64,000 nucleotides of DNA. Source: Sunxiuqinia rutila. Its GTDB lineage: Bacteria > Bacteroidota > Bacteroidia > Bacteroidales > Prolixibacteraceae. The stretch spans positions 47,964-111,963 of the forward strand of contig NZ_JBNGOT010000016.1 in assembly GCF_050589705.1 (NCBI RefSeq). Reading direction: 5' to 3'. Below the pieces are notes generated by a model, which saw only the letters and a list, made by a program, of their open reading frames with translations, had not been told where the DNA came from and made no database searches. Positions 1 to 8,341 of this stretch are shown here, one piece after another (the first letter of the stretch is position 1; each line of letters opens with the position of its first letter). Position numbers and translations under genes: made by a program.

Positions 1-573
1 ATCGAAACCAGCGGCTTCGCACAAAATAATTGTTTCGCGGGTTTTGCGGGCTACGCCCCCCAAAGAGCCTGCCGATGGTGAAGGCCTGATGTAAGCATTG
101 GGATCGGACGACAACTGCTCCATCCGGGTTTTATCGCCCAAAATACTTCCTTTGGAACGCTCACTGCTGGGGTCAATCGCCAACACAGCCAGTTTTCCCC
201 CTTGCTTGGTAATAAATTTCCCCATCGATTCGATAAAGGTACTTTTCCCAACTCCGGGCACGCCGGTAATTCCAATGCGCAAGGACTTTCCGCTATAGGG
301 CAAACATTTGGTGATGATTTCCCGGGCTACTTCCTGGTGTTCTTTTTTGGAACTCTCAACCAAAGTAACCGCCTGGCTCAGGGTGGTAATATTTCCGGCT
401 AAAATTCCTTCAACATAATCATCTGCAGTCTTTATTCGTTTGCGTTTATTCTTTAAAAAACGCTGAATAGAATCCTCGTTAAAGGTTTCGGGATGATCAA
501 TTCCTTTATTGACTTTCAAGCCTTTATATTCCTTGTCGTTTTCAATATGATCGTAATTCTTTTTTATGCTCAT
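1..573 (-). CDS. meaB: MeaB/ArgK-type G3E GTPase, methylmalonyl-CoA mutase chaperone (partial, C-terminus outside window)
   Basis: The reverse strand is open from an ATG at 573 to the window edge, giving the first 191 residues. A Walker A loop GVPGVGKST lies at about residues 104-112. It is followed by the family blocks LAIDPSSERS, SILGDKTRM and IRPSPSAGSLGGVARKTRE. These are typical of MeaB, which gates adenosylcobalamin loading and protects methylmalonyl-CoA mutase in the cytoplasm. The roughly 50-residue lysine-rich leader is longer than in many homologues. The mutase subunits (mutA/mutB), often adjacent, are not visible and would lie outside the window. The family call is firm; pairing with the mutase is inferred from the family. 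Confidence 0.93.
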   Translation of the reverse strand, partial: MSIKKNYDHIENDKEYKGLKVNKGIDHPETFNEDSIQRFLKNKRKRIKTADDYVEGILAGNITTLSQAVTLVESSKKEHQEVAREIITKCLPYSGKSLRIGITGVPGVGKSTFIESMGKFITKQGGKLAVLAIDPSSERSKGSILGDKTRMEQLSSDPNAYIRPSPSAGSLGGVARKTRETIILCEAAGFD

Positions 574-621
574 GAGAAAAAATTTCTACGAAGGTAAAAC
601 TTAGCGTACGAACAAAAAAAT

Positions 622-648
622 AAGCCGCTCCAAAAAATGAAGCGGCTT
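622..648 (-). terminator. intrinsic terminator downstream of the DUF1573 gene
   Basis: Perfect 8-bp stem AAGCCGCT (622-629) / AGCGGCTT (641-648). A seven-A run at 614-620 becomes a U tract in the minus-strand transcript. It separates the DUF1573 gene from meaB. Confidence 0.8.
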
Positions 649-669
649 TTCAATCTTCTTATTTTGCTG

Positions 670-1761
670 CTATCCGGTGACTTTAATGTTAGTTGAAACC
701 CGCAAAATCGTTGTTGGATTTTTAGGATCATTCGTAATTACAGTTATTGACTTATTCTGCCGCCCGCGTTTTCCTTTCGAACTAAACTTCACCTTCAATG
801 GGACAACTTCATTCTTCGAAATAATTTTTTTCTCAGGAGTAACGGCCGTACAGCCACAAGAGGTTTTCACCCGACGGATGATCAGGTCGCGCTGCCCTTC
901 ATTCTTAATATTGAAGGTGTATTCCACTTCATCGCCCTGGTTGATATCGCCAAAATCATGCACTTTTTCGTTGAACGCAACAACCGGAGCATTGGCCAGT
1001 TCTTCAGCAGTCAAGGCCGAAAAATCCTCTTCGATAGTCGCCGAAATACCAATAGAATTGCGATAGTTGGACTCCCCGTTGATATTGAGGTAAATGCGGT
1101 GCATCATAAAGCCATAAGTATTCAGCTCCTTGGCATCATAAGCAACCACCACTTTCCCTTTGCCTTTGGCCGGAATCGTCTCAGGAACAGCCTTTACTGT
1201 CAGGTGTTTGGGAGGAGTTTTAAACGAGAGGCTAACCGGCTCATCGGTATCGTTAATCAGCTCGAGCTCTTCCGTCCTTACTTCATTCTCGGTAATTTTC
1301 ACAATTGAAATATGGTTGTTTTTGGCACGCAATGGCCCAATTTGACGCGGATACTGCTCTGCCAGCGTTTTCTCACGCTGTTCAACCACTCCTTTAATTC
1401 TTAAGATCGTATTGGGTTTTTCGGAATTGGAGGTTACCGATACTGTTTTATTGAAAGGTCCCGGTCTGTTACGGGGGTTATAGCTCACTTTAATAAATCC
1501 TTCCTGTCCCGGAGCCACTGGGGCTTTGGTCCACTGGGGCGTGGTGCATCCGCATGCCGCACGGACATTATTTAAAATAAGGGGTGATGCACCATTGTTC
1601 ACAAATTTAAAATTATAGGTTTGTGAACCATCTTCTTCTTTGAAGGTACCAAAATCATGCTCCAAGGTTTCAAAATCAATTTTAGCCTTTACAGTTTGAG
1701 CTTCGCCGGAAGTGCCTGCTACAAATGAGATTAGTACTAAAAAAATGAAAAAATTCTTCAT
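670..1761 (-). CDS. exported protein with two DUF1573 domains
   Basis: A 363-residue protein. I take the ATG at 1761 because it puts a clean Sec signal peptide (MKNFFIFLVLISFVAGTSG) at the N-terminus; the open frame extends 17 codons further upstream. Two DUF1573 (immunoglobulin-like, ASH/MSP-related) domains occupy about residues 25-135 and 255-360. Each has the hallmark CGCT motif (Cys70 and Cys72 in the first, a second copy near 315) and a conserved S-ITVITNDP-like strand. The region between is also beta-rich. DUF1573 proteins are abundant envelope proteins of Bacteroidota with no settled biochemical role. The paired cysteines could hold a disulfide or bind metal, which is speculation. It is a single-gene transcription unit divergent from the histidine kinase. 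Confidence 0.88.
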   Translation of the reverse strand: MKNFFIFLVLISFVAGTSGEAQTVKAKIDFETLEHDFGTFKEEDGSQTYNFKFVNNGASPLILNNVRAACGCTTPQWTKAPVAPGQEGFIKVSYNPRNRPGPFNKTVSVTSNSEKPNTILRIKGVVEQREKTLAEQYPRQIGPLRAKNNHISIVKITENEVRTEELELINDTDEPVSLSFKTPPKHLTVKAVPETIPAKGKGKVVVAYDAKELNTYGFMMHRIYLNINGESNYRNSIGISATIEEDFSALTAEELANAPVVAFNEKVHDFGDINQGDEVEYTFNIKNEGQRDLIIRRVKTSCGCTAVTPEKKIISKNEVVPLKVKFSSKGKRGRQNKSITVITNDPKNPTTILRVSTNIKVTG

Positions 1762-1904
1762 AACCAATTTTTTATATGAGGTGTTTAAATCCAGATCAAA
1801 GATAATAATCACGCGCTAACTACGCACAAACAAAGCTATAAAAGCTTCATCCCCAAAGGTGTTAATGCATCACTAACTTTTGTTAATAAGTTGTTAACAG
1901 CAAG

Positions 1905-1932
1905 TTGCTTTTCAAAAGAATAAGTAGTTTCG
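1905..1932 (+). promoter_or_regulatory. candidate Bacteroidota-type promoter for the two-component genes
   Basis: TTG at 1905-1907, then 17 nt, then TAGTTTCG at 1925-1932, one mismatch from the TAnnTTTG -7 consensus. It lies 28 nt upstream of the kinase ATG. Inferred by pattern only. Confidence 0.4.
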
Positions 1933-1959
1933 TAGTAGTCAATTGAGTATGTTACAACC

Positions 1960-3333
1960 ATGGGAAGAAACACCTTAAGATACGTCATCATTTTAGCCAC
2001 TTTTTCCGTTTTGGGAATTATCCTGATTCAGTTTTTTTTCTTACGAAACACGGTCAACCTGAATGAAAAAAAGTTTCACGAAGCAACCACCAAAGCCTTG
2101 AATGTGGTGGCTCAAAAACTGGTTTCCTACAACCAGCAGGTTCATGGATCAACCCAAAAAGTAGACCTCCCCAATGCGGTGGACCAAATTTCCAACAACT
2201 ATTACGTGGTGAATGTCAACGAAGATATTCATCCGGGATTGCTGGAGCATTTCCTTGTTCAGGAGTTTAAGAACCACAACCTGAATGTGGATTTTGAATA
2301 TGCCATTTACGATTGCGAAAACGAGAAGATGGTGTATGGCAAGCACCTCACCGAAAATAATGATACCTTGACTCAAATCTACCCGACCAGCAAGCAATCA
2401 GACGATTGTCTGGCGGAAGAACGGCTGTTTGAACAACATTATAAAGCGCAGACAGCCAAGCTTGATTGTGGTCTGCCGGTTTGCGAAAAATACACCTACT
2501 ACTTTGGGGTATACTTTCCCAGCCGGTCAAAATACTACAGCAGCCAGGTACATGCCTGGTATGTCGTCAACGGCTTTTTGCTCATCATCATTTTGTTTTT
2601 TGGCTACACCTTGTATGTCATTTTTAAGCAGCGGCAGTTAAGCGAAATTCAGAAAAACTTCATCAATAACCTGACGCACGAGTTTCGAACCCCCATTGCT
2701 TCGATTGACCTTTCGTCCAAGGTTCTTGCTGATCCTAAAATTATTGAGCACCCCCAACGGCTGAAGGACTACAGCCAGATTATAGCCGAACAAACCCAAC
2801 GCTTATCAGCACAGGTTGACAAGGTATTGCAAATGGCCAGTATCGAAAAGCAACAGCTTCAGCTGGACCTGGAGTCAGTTGAATTAAATCGTTTCATTCA
2901 GAAAAGCATTGCTGATTTTAAAACCAGTCAAAACGGGAATCAGTATCGCATTACTTTCCGCAGCGAATTGGAGGAGGCCACGGTAGAAGCCGACCCCTTG
3001 CATTTTTCAAATGTTATTTTCAACATTCTGGACAATGCAATTAAGTATTGCGACGAGGATCCCAAAATTGAGGTCCGAATCAGTCAATCCAAAAAAGGGT
3101 TTCAAATTGAAATTGCCGATAACGGAATTGGAATCGCCAAGGAATACCGCAAAGAGATCTTCAATCGGTTCTATCGGATTCCAACAGGCGACATCCACAA
3201 TGTAAAGGGATTTGGGCTGGGACTTGATTATGTCAATAAAATCACCACCCGCCATCACTGGCGCATTGAAGTCTCTGATAATTCACCAAAAGGAAGTATA
3301 TTTACCATTACGATTCCGAAAAAGAAAGCTTAA
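1960..3333 (+). CDS. membrane sensor histidine kinase (RprX-like)
   Basis: A 457-residue kinase with a first membrane segment at about residues 8-28, a periplasmic sensor region of about 170 residues, and a second membrane segment at about 200-222. No HAMP domain is apparent. The HisKA box is NNLTHEFRTP with phospho-acceptor His240. The ATPase part carries the N box NILDNAIKY, the G1 box DNGIGI and the G2 box GFGLGL. Periplasmic Cys119, Cys150, Cys170 and Cys175 could form disulfides. It is followed 73 nt downstream by its response regulator. The layout matches the RprX/RprY type of Bacteroides. The signal sensed is unknown. Confidence 0.92.
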   Translation: MGRNTLRYVIILATFSVLGIILIQFFFLRNTVNLNEKKFHEATTKALNVVAQKLVSYNQQVHGSTQKVDLPNAVDQISNNYYVVNVNEDIHPGLLEHFLVQEFKNHNLNVDFEYAIYDCENEKMVYGKHLTENNDTLTQIYPTSKQSDDCLAEERLFEQHYKAQTAKLDCGLPVCEKYTYYFGVYFPSRSKYYSSQVHAWYVVNGFLLIIILFFGYTLYVIFKQRQLSEIQKNFINNLTHEFRTPIASIDLSSKVLADPKIIEHPQRLKDYSQIIAEQTQRLSAQVDKVLQMASIEKQQLQLDLESVELNRFIQKSIADFKTSQNGNQYRITFRSELEEATVEADPLHFSNVIFNILDNAIKYCDEDPKIEVRISQSKKGFQIEIADNGIGIAKEYRKEIFNRFYRIPTGDIHNVKGFGLGLDYVNKITTRHHWRIEVSDNSPKGSIFTITIPKKKA

Positions 3334-3406
3334 AACATGCCTTTTCTCCGGAAATCAGGTATTCAAAATTAAACACAGAACACTAATTATTTCACCGTAT
3401 TGTACT

Positions 3407-4117
3407 ATGGAACTTACCGGGAAAAAAATTCTGTTGGTTGAAGACGACAAAACCCTCAACTTTATCATACGCGACAACCTGGAAGAAGCGGGTTACGAAG
3501 TAACTTCAGCCGAAAATGGCGAAGAAGCCTTTGCAACCTATGCACAAAACTCCTTCGACCTATGTCTGCTGGATGTCATGTTACCCAAACTGGATGGATT
3601 CTCGCTGGCGAAAAAAATTCGGAAAAAGGATCAGTCCATTCCCATTTTGTTTTTGACTGCCAAAGCCATGACTGAGGATAAAATTAACGGGTTTAACATT
3701 GGTGGCGATGACTACATTACCAAGCCTTTTAGCATGGAAGAACTCTTGCTGCGCATCAAAGTTTTTCTAAAACGAAGCCATACCGACACCCTTGAATCTG
3801 AAGAACAAAACAACTATCAGGTCGGCCACTTCAACTTTTTGTTTGATCATTTAACCCTTCAGTACGGCAACGAAAAACGCACCCTGACTTATAAGGAAGC
3901 TGAATTGCTGAAGTATTTCTGCGAGCATGCCAACTCGGTCCTAAGCCGATCAGACATTCTCAAAAATGTATGGGGATCGGATGATTACTACCTGGGCCGA
4001 AGCCTGGACGTGTTTATTTCGCGCTTACGCAAGTACCTTAAAAGTGATTCCAACATTAAAATCATCAACCTGCACGGCATTGGCTTTCGCTTCAATGCAC
4101 CGGTTGAAAAGAAATAA
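3407..4117 (+). CDS. OmpR/PhoB-family response regulator (RprY-like)
   Basis: A 236-residue protein from the ATG at 3407; the frame stays open upstream inside the kinase gene, but only this start fits the receiver domain. Receiver domain about 5-120, with acidic pair VEDD, phospho-acceptor Asp56 in LLDVMLPKLDG and the conserved lysine in ITKPFSMEEL. A winged-helix DNA-binding domain occupies about 140-232 (TYKEAELL, then the recognition helix around SLDVFISRLRKYL, then GIGFRF). It is the partner of the kinase just upstream and is probably cotranscribed with it. Targets are not deducible from this window. Confidence 0.94.
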   Translation: MELTGKKILLVEDDKTLNFIIRDNLEEAGYEVTSAENGEEAFATYAQNSFDLCLLDVMLPKLDGFSLAKKIRKKDQSIPILFLTAKAMTEDKINGFNIGGDDYITKPFSMEELLLRIKVFLKRSHTDTLESEEQNNYQVGHFNFLFDHLTLQYGNEKRTLTYKEAELLKYFCEHANSVLSRSDILKNVWGSDDYYLGRSLDVFISRLRKYLKSDSNIKIINLHGIGFRFNAPVEKK

Positions 4118-4155
4118 GCAGACCTTTACCAAATAAGAATGGGCTGCAAACAAAA

Positions 4156-4179
4156 AATCCCGGCTAAAAAGCCGGGATT
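4156..4179. terminator. bidirectional intrinsic terminator
   Basis: AATCCCGGC (4156-4164) / GCCGGGATT (4171-4179), a perfect 9-bp stem with a 6-nt loop. An A run lies on the left and a T-rich run on the right. It sits between the convergent response-regulator and phosphofructokinase genes. Confidence 0.85.
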
Positions 4180-4204
4180 CCTGTTTTATATCAGTCACTT
4201 ATTT

Positions 4205-5248
4205 TTACATCAATTCGTATTCATCGCCAAAAGCAACTCCCATTTTCCGGGCTTTCATAATTAGCGGATTATCCGCTTCAACCAGGCTCAGCTTACCCCC
4301 AACTTCTTCCAGCGGAACTGTAGTCAGCAAGTTATTGCGCACGGCAACCATCGAACCAAAGTTCCCCTCGGCGATGCACTGGGCCGCAAACGAACCATAG
4401 CGGGTAGCCAATATCCGGTCCATCGGGCTGGGGCTTCCTCCGCGCTGCACGTAGCCTAGCACTGTTTCGCGGGTTTCAATCCCAGTAAAAGTATGAATGG
4501 CCTCGCCAACATGCGCTGCGGCTGATACTTTTTTGGGATGATCGATCCCTTCAGCAACAACCACAATGGAGTAAGGCTTATTGCTTTGGTAGCGCTGTTC
4601 TATTTTTTTACAAATCGAACGGATATTATACTCCACTTCCGGAATCAGAATGATGTCGCCTCCGCCAGCCATTCCGGCATACAAGGCAATCCATCCGGCA
4701 TGATGTCCCATCACTTCAATAATCATAACCCGTTGGTGCGAGTTGGCCGTGGTATGCAGTCGGTCGATGGCCTCGGTGGCAATCTGCACAGCCGAGTCAA
4801 AACCGAAAGTTACATCTGTCCCCCACACATCGTTGTCAATGGTTTTGGGGATACCTACTACATTCAGACCTTCTTGCTGCAGGCGCGCAGCGGTTTTCAT
4901 CGTTCCATTGCCCCCAATACAAACAACAGCATCCAAACCCAATTCCTGGTAATGCTGTTTGATTAATTCCGGCTTATCATTTTCGCCATCTTTCACCACC
5001 TTATAAGGTTTCTCGCGGGATGTTCCCAAAATGGTTCCTCCCAAAGTCAGAATACCGGAAAGATGCGACTCTTTAAGTTCAACAAAATCCTTTTCAATCA
5101 GACCAGAAAATCCAGCGGTAAATCCAATGACCTCCATGCCGTAGTCGACAATTGCTGTTTTCCCAACTCCTCTAATAGCAGCATTTAGTCCCGGGCAATC
5201 TCCCCCGGCTGTTAAAATTCCTATTCGCTTTGGCTTTTGAGTACTCAT
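4205..5248 (-). CDS. pfkA: 6-phosphofructokinase (pfkA-type, atypical donor-site residues)
   Basis: A 347-residue PfkA-superfamily enzyme that phosphorylates fructose 6-phosphate to the 1,6-bisphosphate in glycolysis. The N-terminal nucleotide loop is TAGGDCPGLNAAIRG (13-27). The catalytic block is PKTIDND (134-140), with Asp138 as the expected base. The donor loop reads GGNGT (112-116): the residue equivalent to E. coli Gly104 is Gly, as in ATP enzymes, but position 103 is Asn in place of Asp. The residue equivalent to 124 is Lys, as in PPi-type enzymes. This Gly104/Lys124 pairing is known from the mixed clade that holds both ATP- and PPi-users. ATP is my guess for the donor, not proven by sequence. 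Monocistronic. Confidence 0.9.
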   Translation of the reverse strand: MSTQKPKRIGILTAGGDCPGLNAAIRGVGKTAIVDYGMEVIGFTAGFSGLIEKDFVELKESHLSGILTLGGTILGTSREKPYKVVKDGENDKPELIKQHYQELGLDAVVCIGGNGTMKTAARLQQEGLNVVGIPKTIDNDVWGTDVTFGFDSAVQIATEAIDRLHTTANSHQRVMIIEVMGHHAGWIALYAGMAGGGDIILIPEVEYNIRSICKKIEQRYQSNKPYSIVVVAEGIDHPKKVSAAAHVGEAIHTFTGIETRETVLGYVQRGGSPSPMDRILATRYGSFAAQCIAEGNFGSMVAVRNNLLTTVPLEEVGGKLSLVEADNPLIMKARKMGVAFGDEYELM

Positions 5249-5610
5249 ATGCTATCTAATTTTGAATATTACCACAAGGATGTGGCCGGTTTAAATATCA
5301 ATCTAAATTACTAAAAGAAATTCGCTTTTTTTCAAAAAAATTCACTTTCATTCCTTCCGCTAAGCTGGAAAGCCTGACCGTCAGGAATGAATGCCAACTC
5401 CGGGACAGGCTCATTTTTCCATGCCTACCCAACATCAAAACACCGTCACTAAAAATCGGTTCACTCATCCTTTTCCGGTATCTTTTATTCCGATAAAATC
5501 CACGAATCCAGCCTGCAGCACCCACGGAATTTGCCAAGTTTTTTATTAAATTCGTAGCATCATTTTAATTCTTTATAATTTAAATCGATAACCTAAAATT
5601 TAATTTACCT
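5249..5610. other. intergenic region between divergent pfkA and DUF1080 genes
   Basis: 362 nt with no convincing gene; a 79-codon minus-strand frame here shows no recognisable domain. It holds overlapping inverted repeats at 5348-5390 (TCATTCCT / AGGAATGA flanking a short palindrome CCTGAC-C-GTCAGG). A -7-like TAAATTCG lies at 5547-5554, upstream of the DUF1080 gene. Confidence 0.4.
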
Positions 5611-6405
5611 ATGAGACGAGTTTATTTGCTACTATTTGCCACTGTACTTGCATTTGCGACCGCTTGCAACACAGGAACTAAAAAAGCAGAAGATGCGAAA
5701 GAAGAAAAATCGGCCCAAGCGGAAGAGCCTGCCGCCGATAATACCTTAACAGCTGCTGAAAAAGAAGCCGGCTGGGTGCTTCTTTTTGACGGAAAAACAT
5801 CCGAAGGCTGGCGTGGAGTCAACAAAGACCACTTCCCTACCGGATGGCAAATTGTTGATGGCACCCTGATGTGCAAAGGTTCAGGTGAAGGTGAAGCTGG
5901 AGCTGAGGATGGTGGTGACATCCTTTTCGACAAAAAATTCAAAAACTTTCAGCTGAAACTGGACTGGAAAATTTCTGAAGGCGGGAACTCCGGAATTTTC
6001 TACCTGGGCGAAGAAGTTGAAGATTGGCCAATTTATAAAACAGCTCCTGAAATGCAGATTCTGGACAACGAACGTCATCCGGACGCCATGCTGGGAAAAG
6101 ATGGTAACCGCCAAGCAGGTTCATTGTACGACCTGATTCCCGCTAAACCACAGAATGCCAAGCCTGCCGGAGGATGGAACAGTGTTGAAATCATTTGCTA
6201 CCAAGGCACAGTTGTTCACAAGCAAAACGGCGAAGTGGTTGTTGAATACCACTTGTGGACCGATGACTGGAAAGCACTGGTTGCCGGCAGTAAATTTCCG
6301 GGCCTGAACGAAAACTGGGCGGATGTGCCTAAAGAAGGTTACATTGCTTTGCAAGACCACGGAAACGATGTTTGGTTTAAAAACATCAAAATCAAAGAAT
6401 TGTAA
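5611..6405 (+). CDS. DUF1080 lipoprotein (3-keto-disaccharide hydrolase family)
   Basis: A 264-residue lipoprotein with a signal peptide ending in a lipobox (FATAC, Cys19) and a charged, Ala/Glu-rich linker (20-50). A single DUF1080 jelly-roll domain (PF06439) spans about 55-262, starting at GWVLLFDGKTSEGWRG and including GGNSGIFYL and APEMQILDNERHPDA. Members are concanavalin-like folds, and some cleave 3-keto-glycosides made by Gfo/Idh/MocA dehydrogenases. Here the gene stands alone, about 20 kb from the sugar locus that carries a second DUF1080 gene. The substrate is not deducible. A strong terminator follows, so it is probably monocistronic. Confidence 0.88.
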   Translation: MRRVYLLLFATVLAFATACNTGTKKAEDAKEEKSAQAEEPAADNTLTAAEKEAGWVLLFDGKTSEGWRGVNKDHFPTGWQIVDGTLMCKGSGEGEAGAEDGGDILFDKKFKNFQLKLDWKISEGGNSGIFYLGEEVEDWPIYKTAPEMQILDNERHPDAMLGKDGNRQAGSLYDLIPAKPQNAKPAGGWNSVEIICYQGTVVHKQNGEVVVEYHLWTDDWKALVAGSKFPGLNENWADVPKEGYIALQDHGNDVWFKNIKIKEL

Positions 6406-6429
6406 AATTGCTTCTCGAAGCAGATACCA

Positions 6430-6451
6430 GAGGGTTGCAGTTGCAACCCTC
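6430..6451 (+). terminator. intrinsic terminator after the DUF1080 gene
   Basis: GAGGGTTGC (6430-6438) pairs with GCAACCCTC (6443-6451), followed by TTTTGTTTTT on the plus strand. Confidence 0.85.
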
Positions 6452-6534
6452 TTTTGTTTTTCATACATTCATCCACAGCTTTCGCCACGAACGAAGGCGT
6501 TAATATTATTCAAAACAAATACAGAACAAGCTAT

Positions 6535-7221
6535 ATGAAGACCATCGGACTTGTTGGAGGAATCAATTGGGCATCAAGCATGGAATACTACCGCCTGATT
6601 AACCTTTTCATGAATGAAAAAAAGGGCGGCTTGCACGCAGCTCGTGTCATTATCTATTCGTTGAACTTTGGAGAAATTGATGCGATGCGCCAAAAAAAAG
6701 ACCAGCTATCCATCATGCTGACTCTAAAACATGCCGCGCTAAAACTGGAAGCCAGTGGTGCCGACTGCATCCTAATAGCGTCTAATACGATGCACCAATT
6801 TGCAGAAGATATTCAGCAAGCCCTTCGGGTTCCGCTGCTTCACATCGGCGAGGCAACTGCCACTCAGGCCAGCCAGTCAGCCTATAAAAAAGTTGGCTTG
6901 CTGGGCACCAAATCAATCATGGAGCTTCCTTTTTACAAAGAGAAACTCACCGAACAAGCCATTGAGACACTGGTTCCGGAAGAGGACGATCAGAATTTCA
7001 TCCAGCAGTGCATTAGTTCCGAATTGGTTTTTAATCAAATCAATTCCGAGAGTAAAAACCGTTTTCTGCAAATTATTCGGCAACTGCAGGAAAAAGGCGC
7101 TGAAGCCATTATTTTAGGATGTACTGAAATTCCACTTCTTGTTCAACAGGAAGACTGCGACATTCCATTATTGAACACCATTGAAATTCATGCACGCACA
7201 GCCGTTGAGTTTGCCCTTTAA
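6535..7221 (+). CDS. aspartate/glutamate racemase family protein (YgeA-like) with Ser in place of the first catalytic Cys
   Basis: 228 residues from the ATG at 6535, chosen because GLVGGINWASS is the usual N-terminal block; the open frame extends 27 codons upstream across the terminator. The second catalytic cysteine is present in ILGCTEIPLL (Cys196). The first reads IASNTMH, with Ser83 where Asp/Glu racemases have Cys. From memory, E. coli YgeA has Thr at the same position, so this looks like the YgeA subgroup with one-cysteine chemistry. Likely role: interconversion or one-way racemisation of acidic amino acids, cytoplasmic. It is followed 12 nt downstream by the Ldh2 gene, suggesting a two-gene unit. 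Function beyond family is unproven. Confidence 0.85.
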   Translation: MKTIGLVGGINWASSMEYYRLINLFMNEKKGGLHAARVIIYSLNFGEIDAMRQKKDQLSIMLTLKHAALKLEASGADCILIASNTMHQFAEDIQQALRVPLLHIGEATATQASQSAYKKVGLLGTKSIMELPFYKEKLTEQAIETLVPEEDDQNFIQQCISSELVFNQINSESKNRFLQIIRQLQEKGAEAIILGCTEIPLLVQQEDCDIPLLNTIEIHARTAVEFAL

Positions 7222-7233
7222 TCCGACACGCCC

Positions 7234-8253
7234 ATGTCTTCTGAACAGTTTACCCGAATTGCTTTTGAAACCATGCAGGCCCGCTTTCTGGAAGTACTGC
7301 TCAACTTAGGCTTTCCGGAACAAAAAGCAGCAAGCTGTGCTTCCATTTTTGCCACCAACAGCCTTGATGGCATTTACTCCCATGGAGTCAACCGGTTTCC
7401 TCGTTTTGTGGATTACACCCAGAAAGGCTATATCAAACCAGAAATGGATGCTAAATGTCAAAACCGGCTTGGAGCCATTGAACAGTGGGACGGCCAATTG
7501 GGGCCGGGACCGAGTAACGCGCTTCAGGCTACCGAACGAGCCATGGAACTAGCCCAGGAGCAAGGCCTGGGGCTCGTAGCTCTGGCCAACACCAACCACT
7601 GGATGCGCGGTGGATACTATGGCTGGCAAGCGGCCCGCCAAGGGTTCGCCTTTATGGGCTGGACCAACACCATCGCCAACCTTCCGGCCTGGGGAGCCCG
7701 CGAATGCAAACTGGGCAACAATCCATTGGTCTTTGCCCTTCCCTACCGAAACGAGGCAATCGTGCTGGACATGGCGATGTCGCAATTTTCATACGGCAAA
7801 CTGGAAAACATGCAGCAGTTGGAGCAGCAACTTTCTGTTCCCGGTGGATTCAACCGCAACAATGAACTCAGCACCCAGCCGCAGGAGATTATTGAATCGG
7901 GCCGGCCATTGCCCATTGGCTATTGGAAAGGCGCGGGCTTATCGCTCATGCTGGACTTATTTGCAAGCATCCTTTCTGCCGGTTTATCAACTTCCGCACT
8001 CACCCAACAACACCTGGAAGAATATGGGGTGTCGCAGGTTTTTATCGCCATAAACCTAAAACAGCTGTCTAACTTTCCGGCCATTCAACAAAGCCTGCAA
8101 GCGGTGCTGGATGATTTTCATTCCGCCGAAAAAGTGGCCCCGGAAATGACCTTACGCTATCCCGGACAACGGGTCATTCAAACGCGTGCTGAGAACCGCA
8201 GGCTGGGCATACCGGTACATGCTGATGTTTGGCAACAAATTCTTGACTTCTAA
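7234..8253 (+). CDS. Ldh2/YiaK-family NAD(P)-dependent 2-oxoacid dehydrogenase
   Basis: 339 residues of the malate/L-lactate/ureidoglycolate/2,3-diketo-L-gulonate dehydrogenase fold, unrelated to classical Rossmann dehydrogenases. Visible family blocks are SHGVNRFPRF with catalytic His50, NTNHWMRGGYYGWQAA (NAD-binding region near 125), GNNPLVFALPY and the C-terminal PIPVHADVW-like block. The pattern is closest to YiaK (2,3-diketo-L-gulonate reductase). It lies 12 nt after the racemase-like gene and shares the terminator at 8281-8304. The oxoacid reduced is not deducible; malate or lactate-type substrates are possible. Confidence 0.88.
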   Translation: MSSEQFTRIAFETMQARFLEVLLNLGFPEQKAASCASIFATNSLDGIYSHGVNRFPRFVDYTQKGYIKPEMDAKCQNRLGAIEQWDGQLGPGPSNALQATERAMELAQEQGLGLVALANTNHWMRGGYYGWQAARQGFAFMGWTNTIANLPAWGARECKLGNNPLVFALPYRNEAIVLDMAMSQFSYGKLENMQQLEQQLSVPGGFNRNNELSTQPQEIIESGRPLPIGYWKGAGLSLMLDLFASILSAGLSTSALTQQHLEEYGVSQVFIAINLKQLSNFPAIQQSLQAVLDDFHSAEKVAPEMTLRYPGQRVIQTRAENRRLGIPVHADVWQQILDF

Positions 8254-8280
8254 ACCAGTCTCAAGGGCAAGCAAAAAAAA

Positions 8281-8304
8281 GCCCGGAGCATTCGCTGTCC
8301 GGGC
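8281..8304. terminator. bidirectional intrinsic terminator
   Basis: GCCCGGA (8281-8287) / TCCGGGC (8298-8304) with an eight-A run immediately left and a TAAAAATATT run to the right. It separates the convergent Ldh2 and TolC genes. Confidence 0.8.
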
Positions 8305-8341
8305 CTAAAAATATTATTGATTATTCTGAGGAGCAGCCCAA

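Noticed and set aside
5298..5537. 79-codon minus-strand frame upstream of pfkA
   Set aside because: No family resemblance, and it lies over inverted repeats and promoter DNA.
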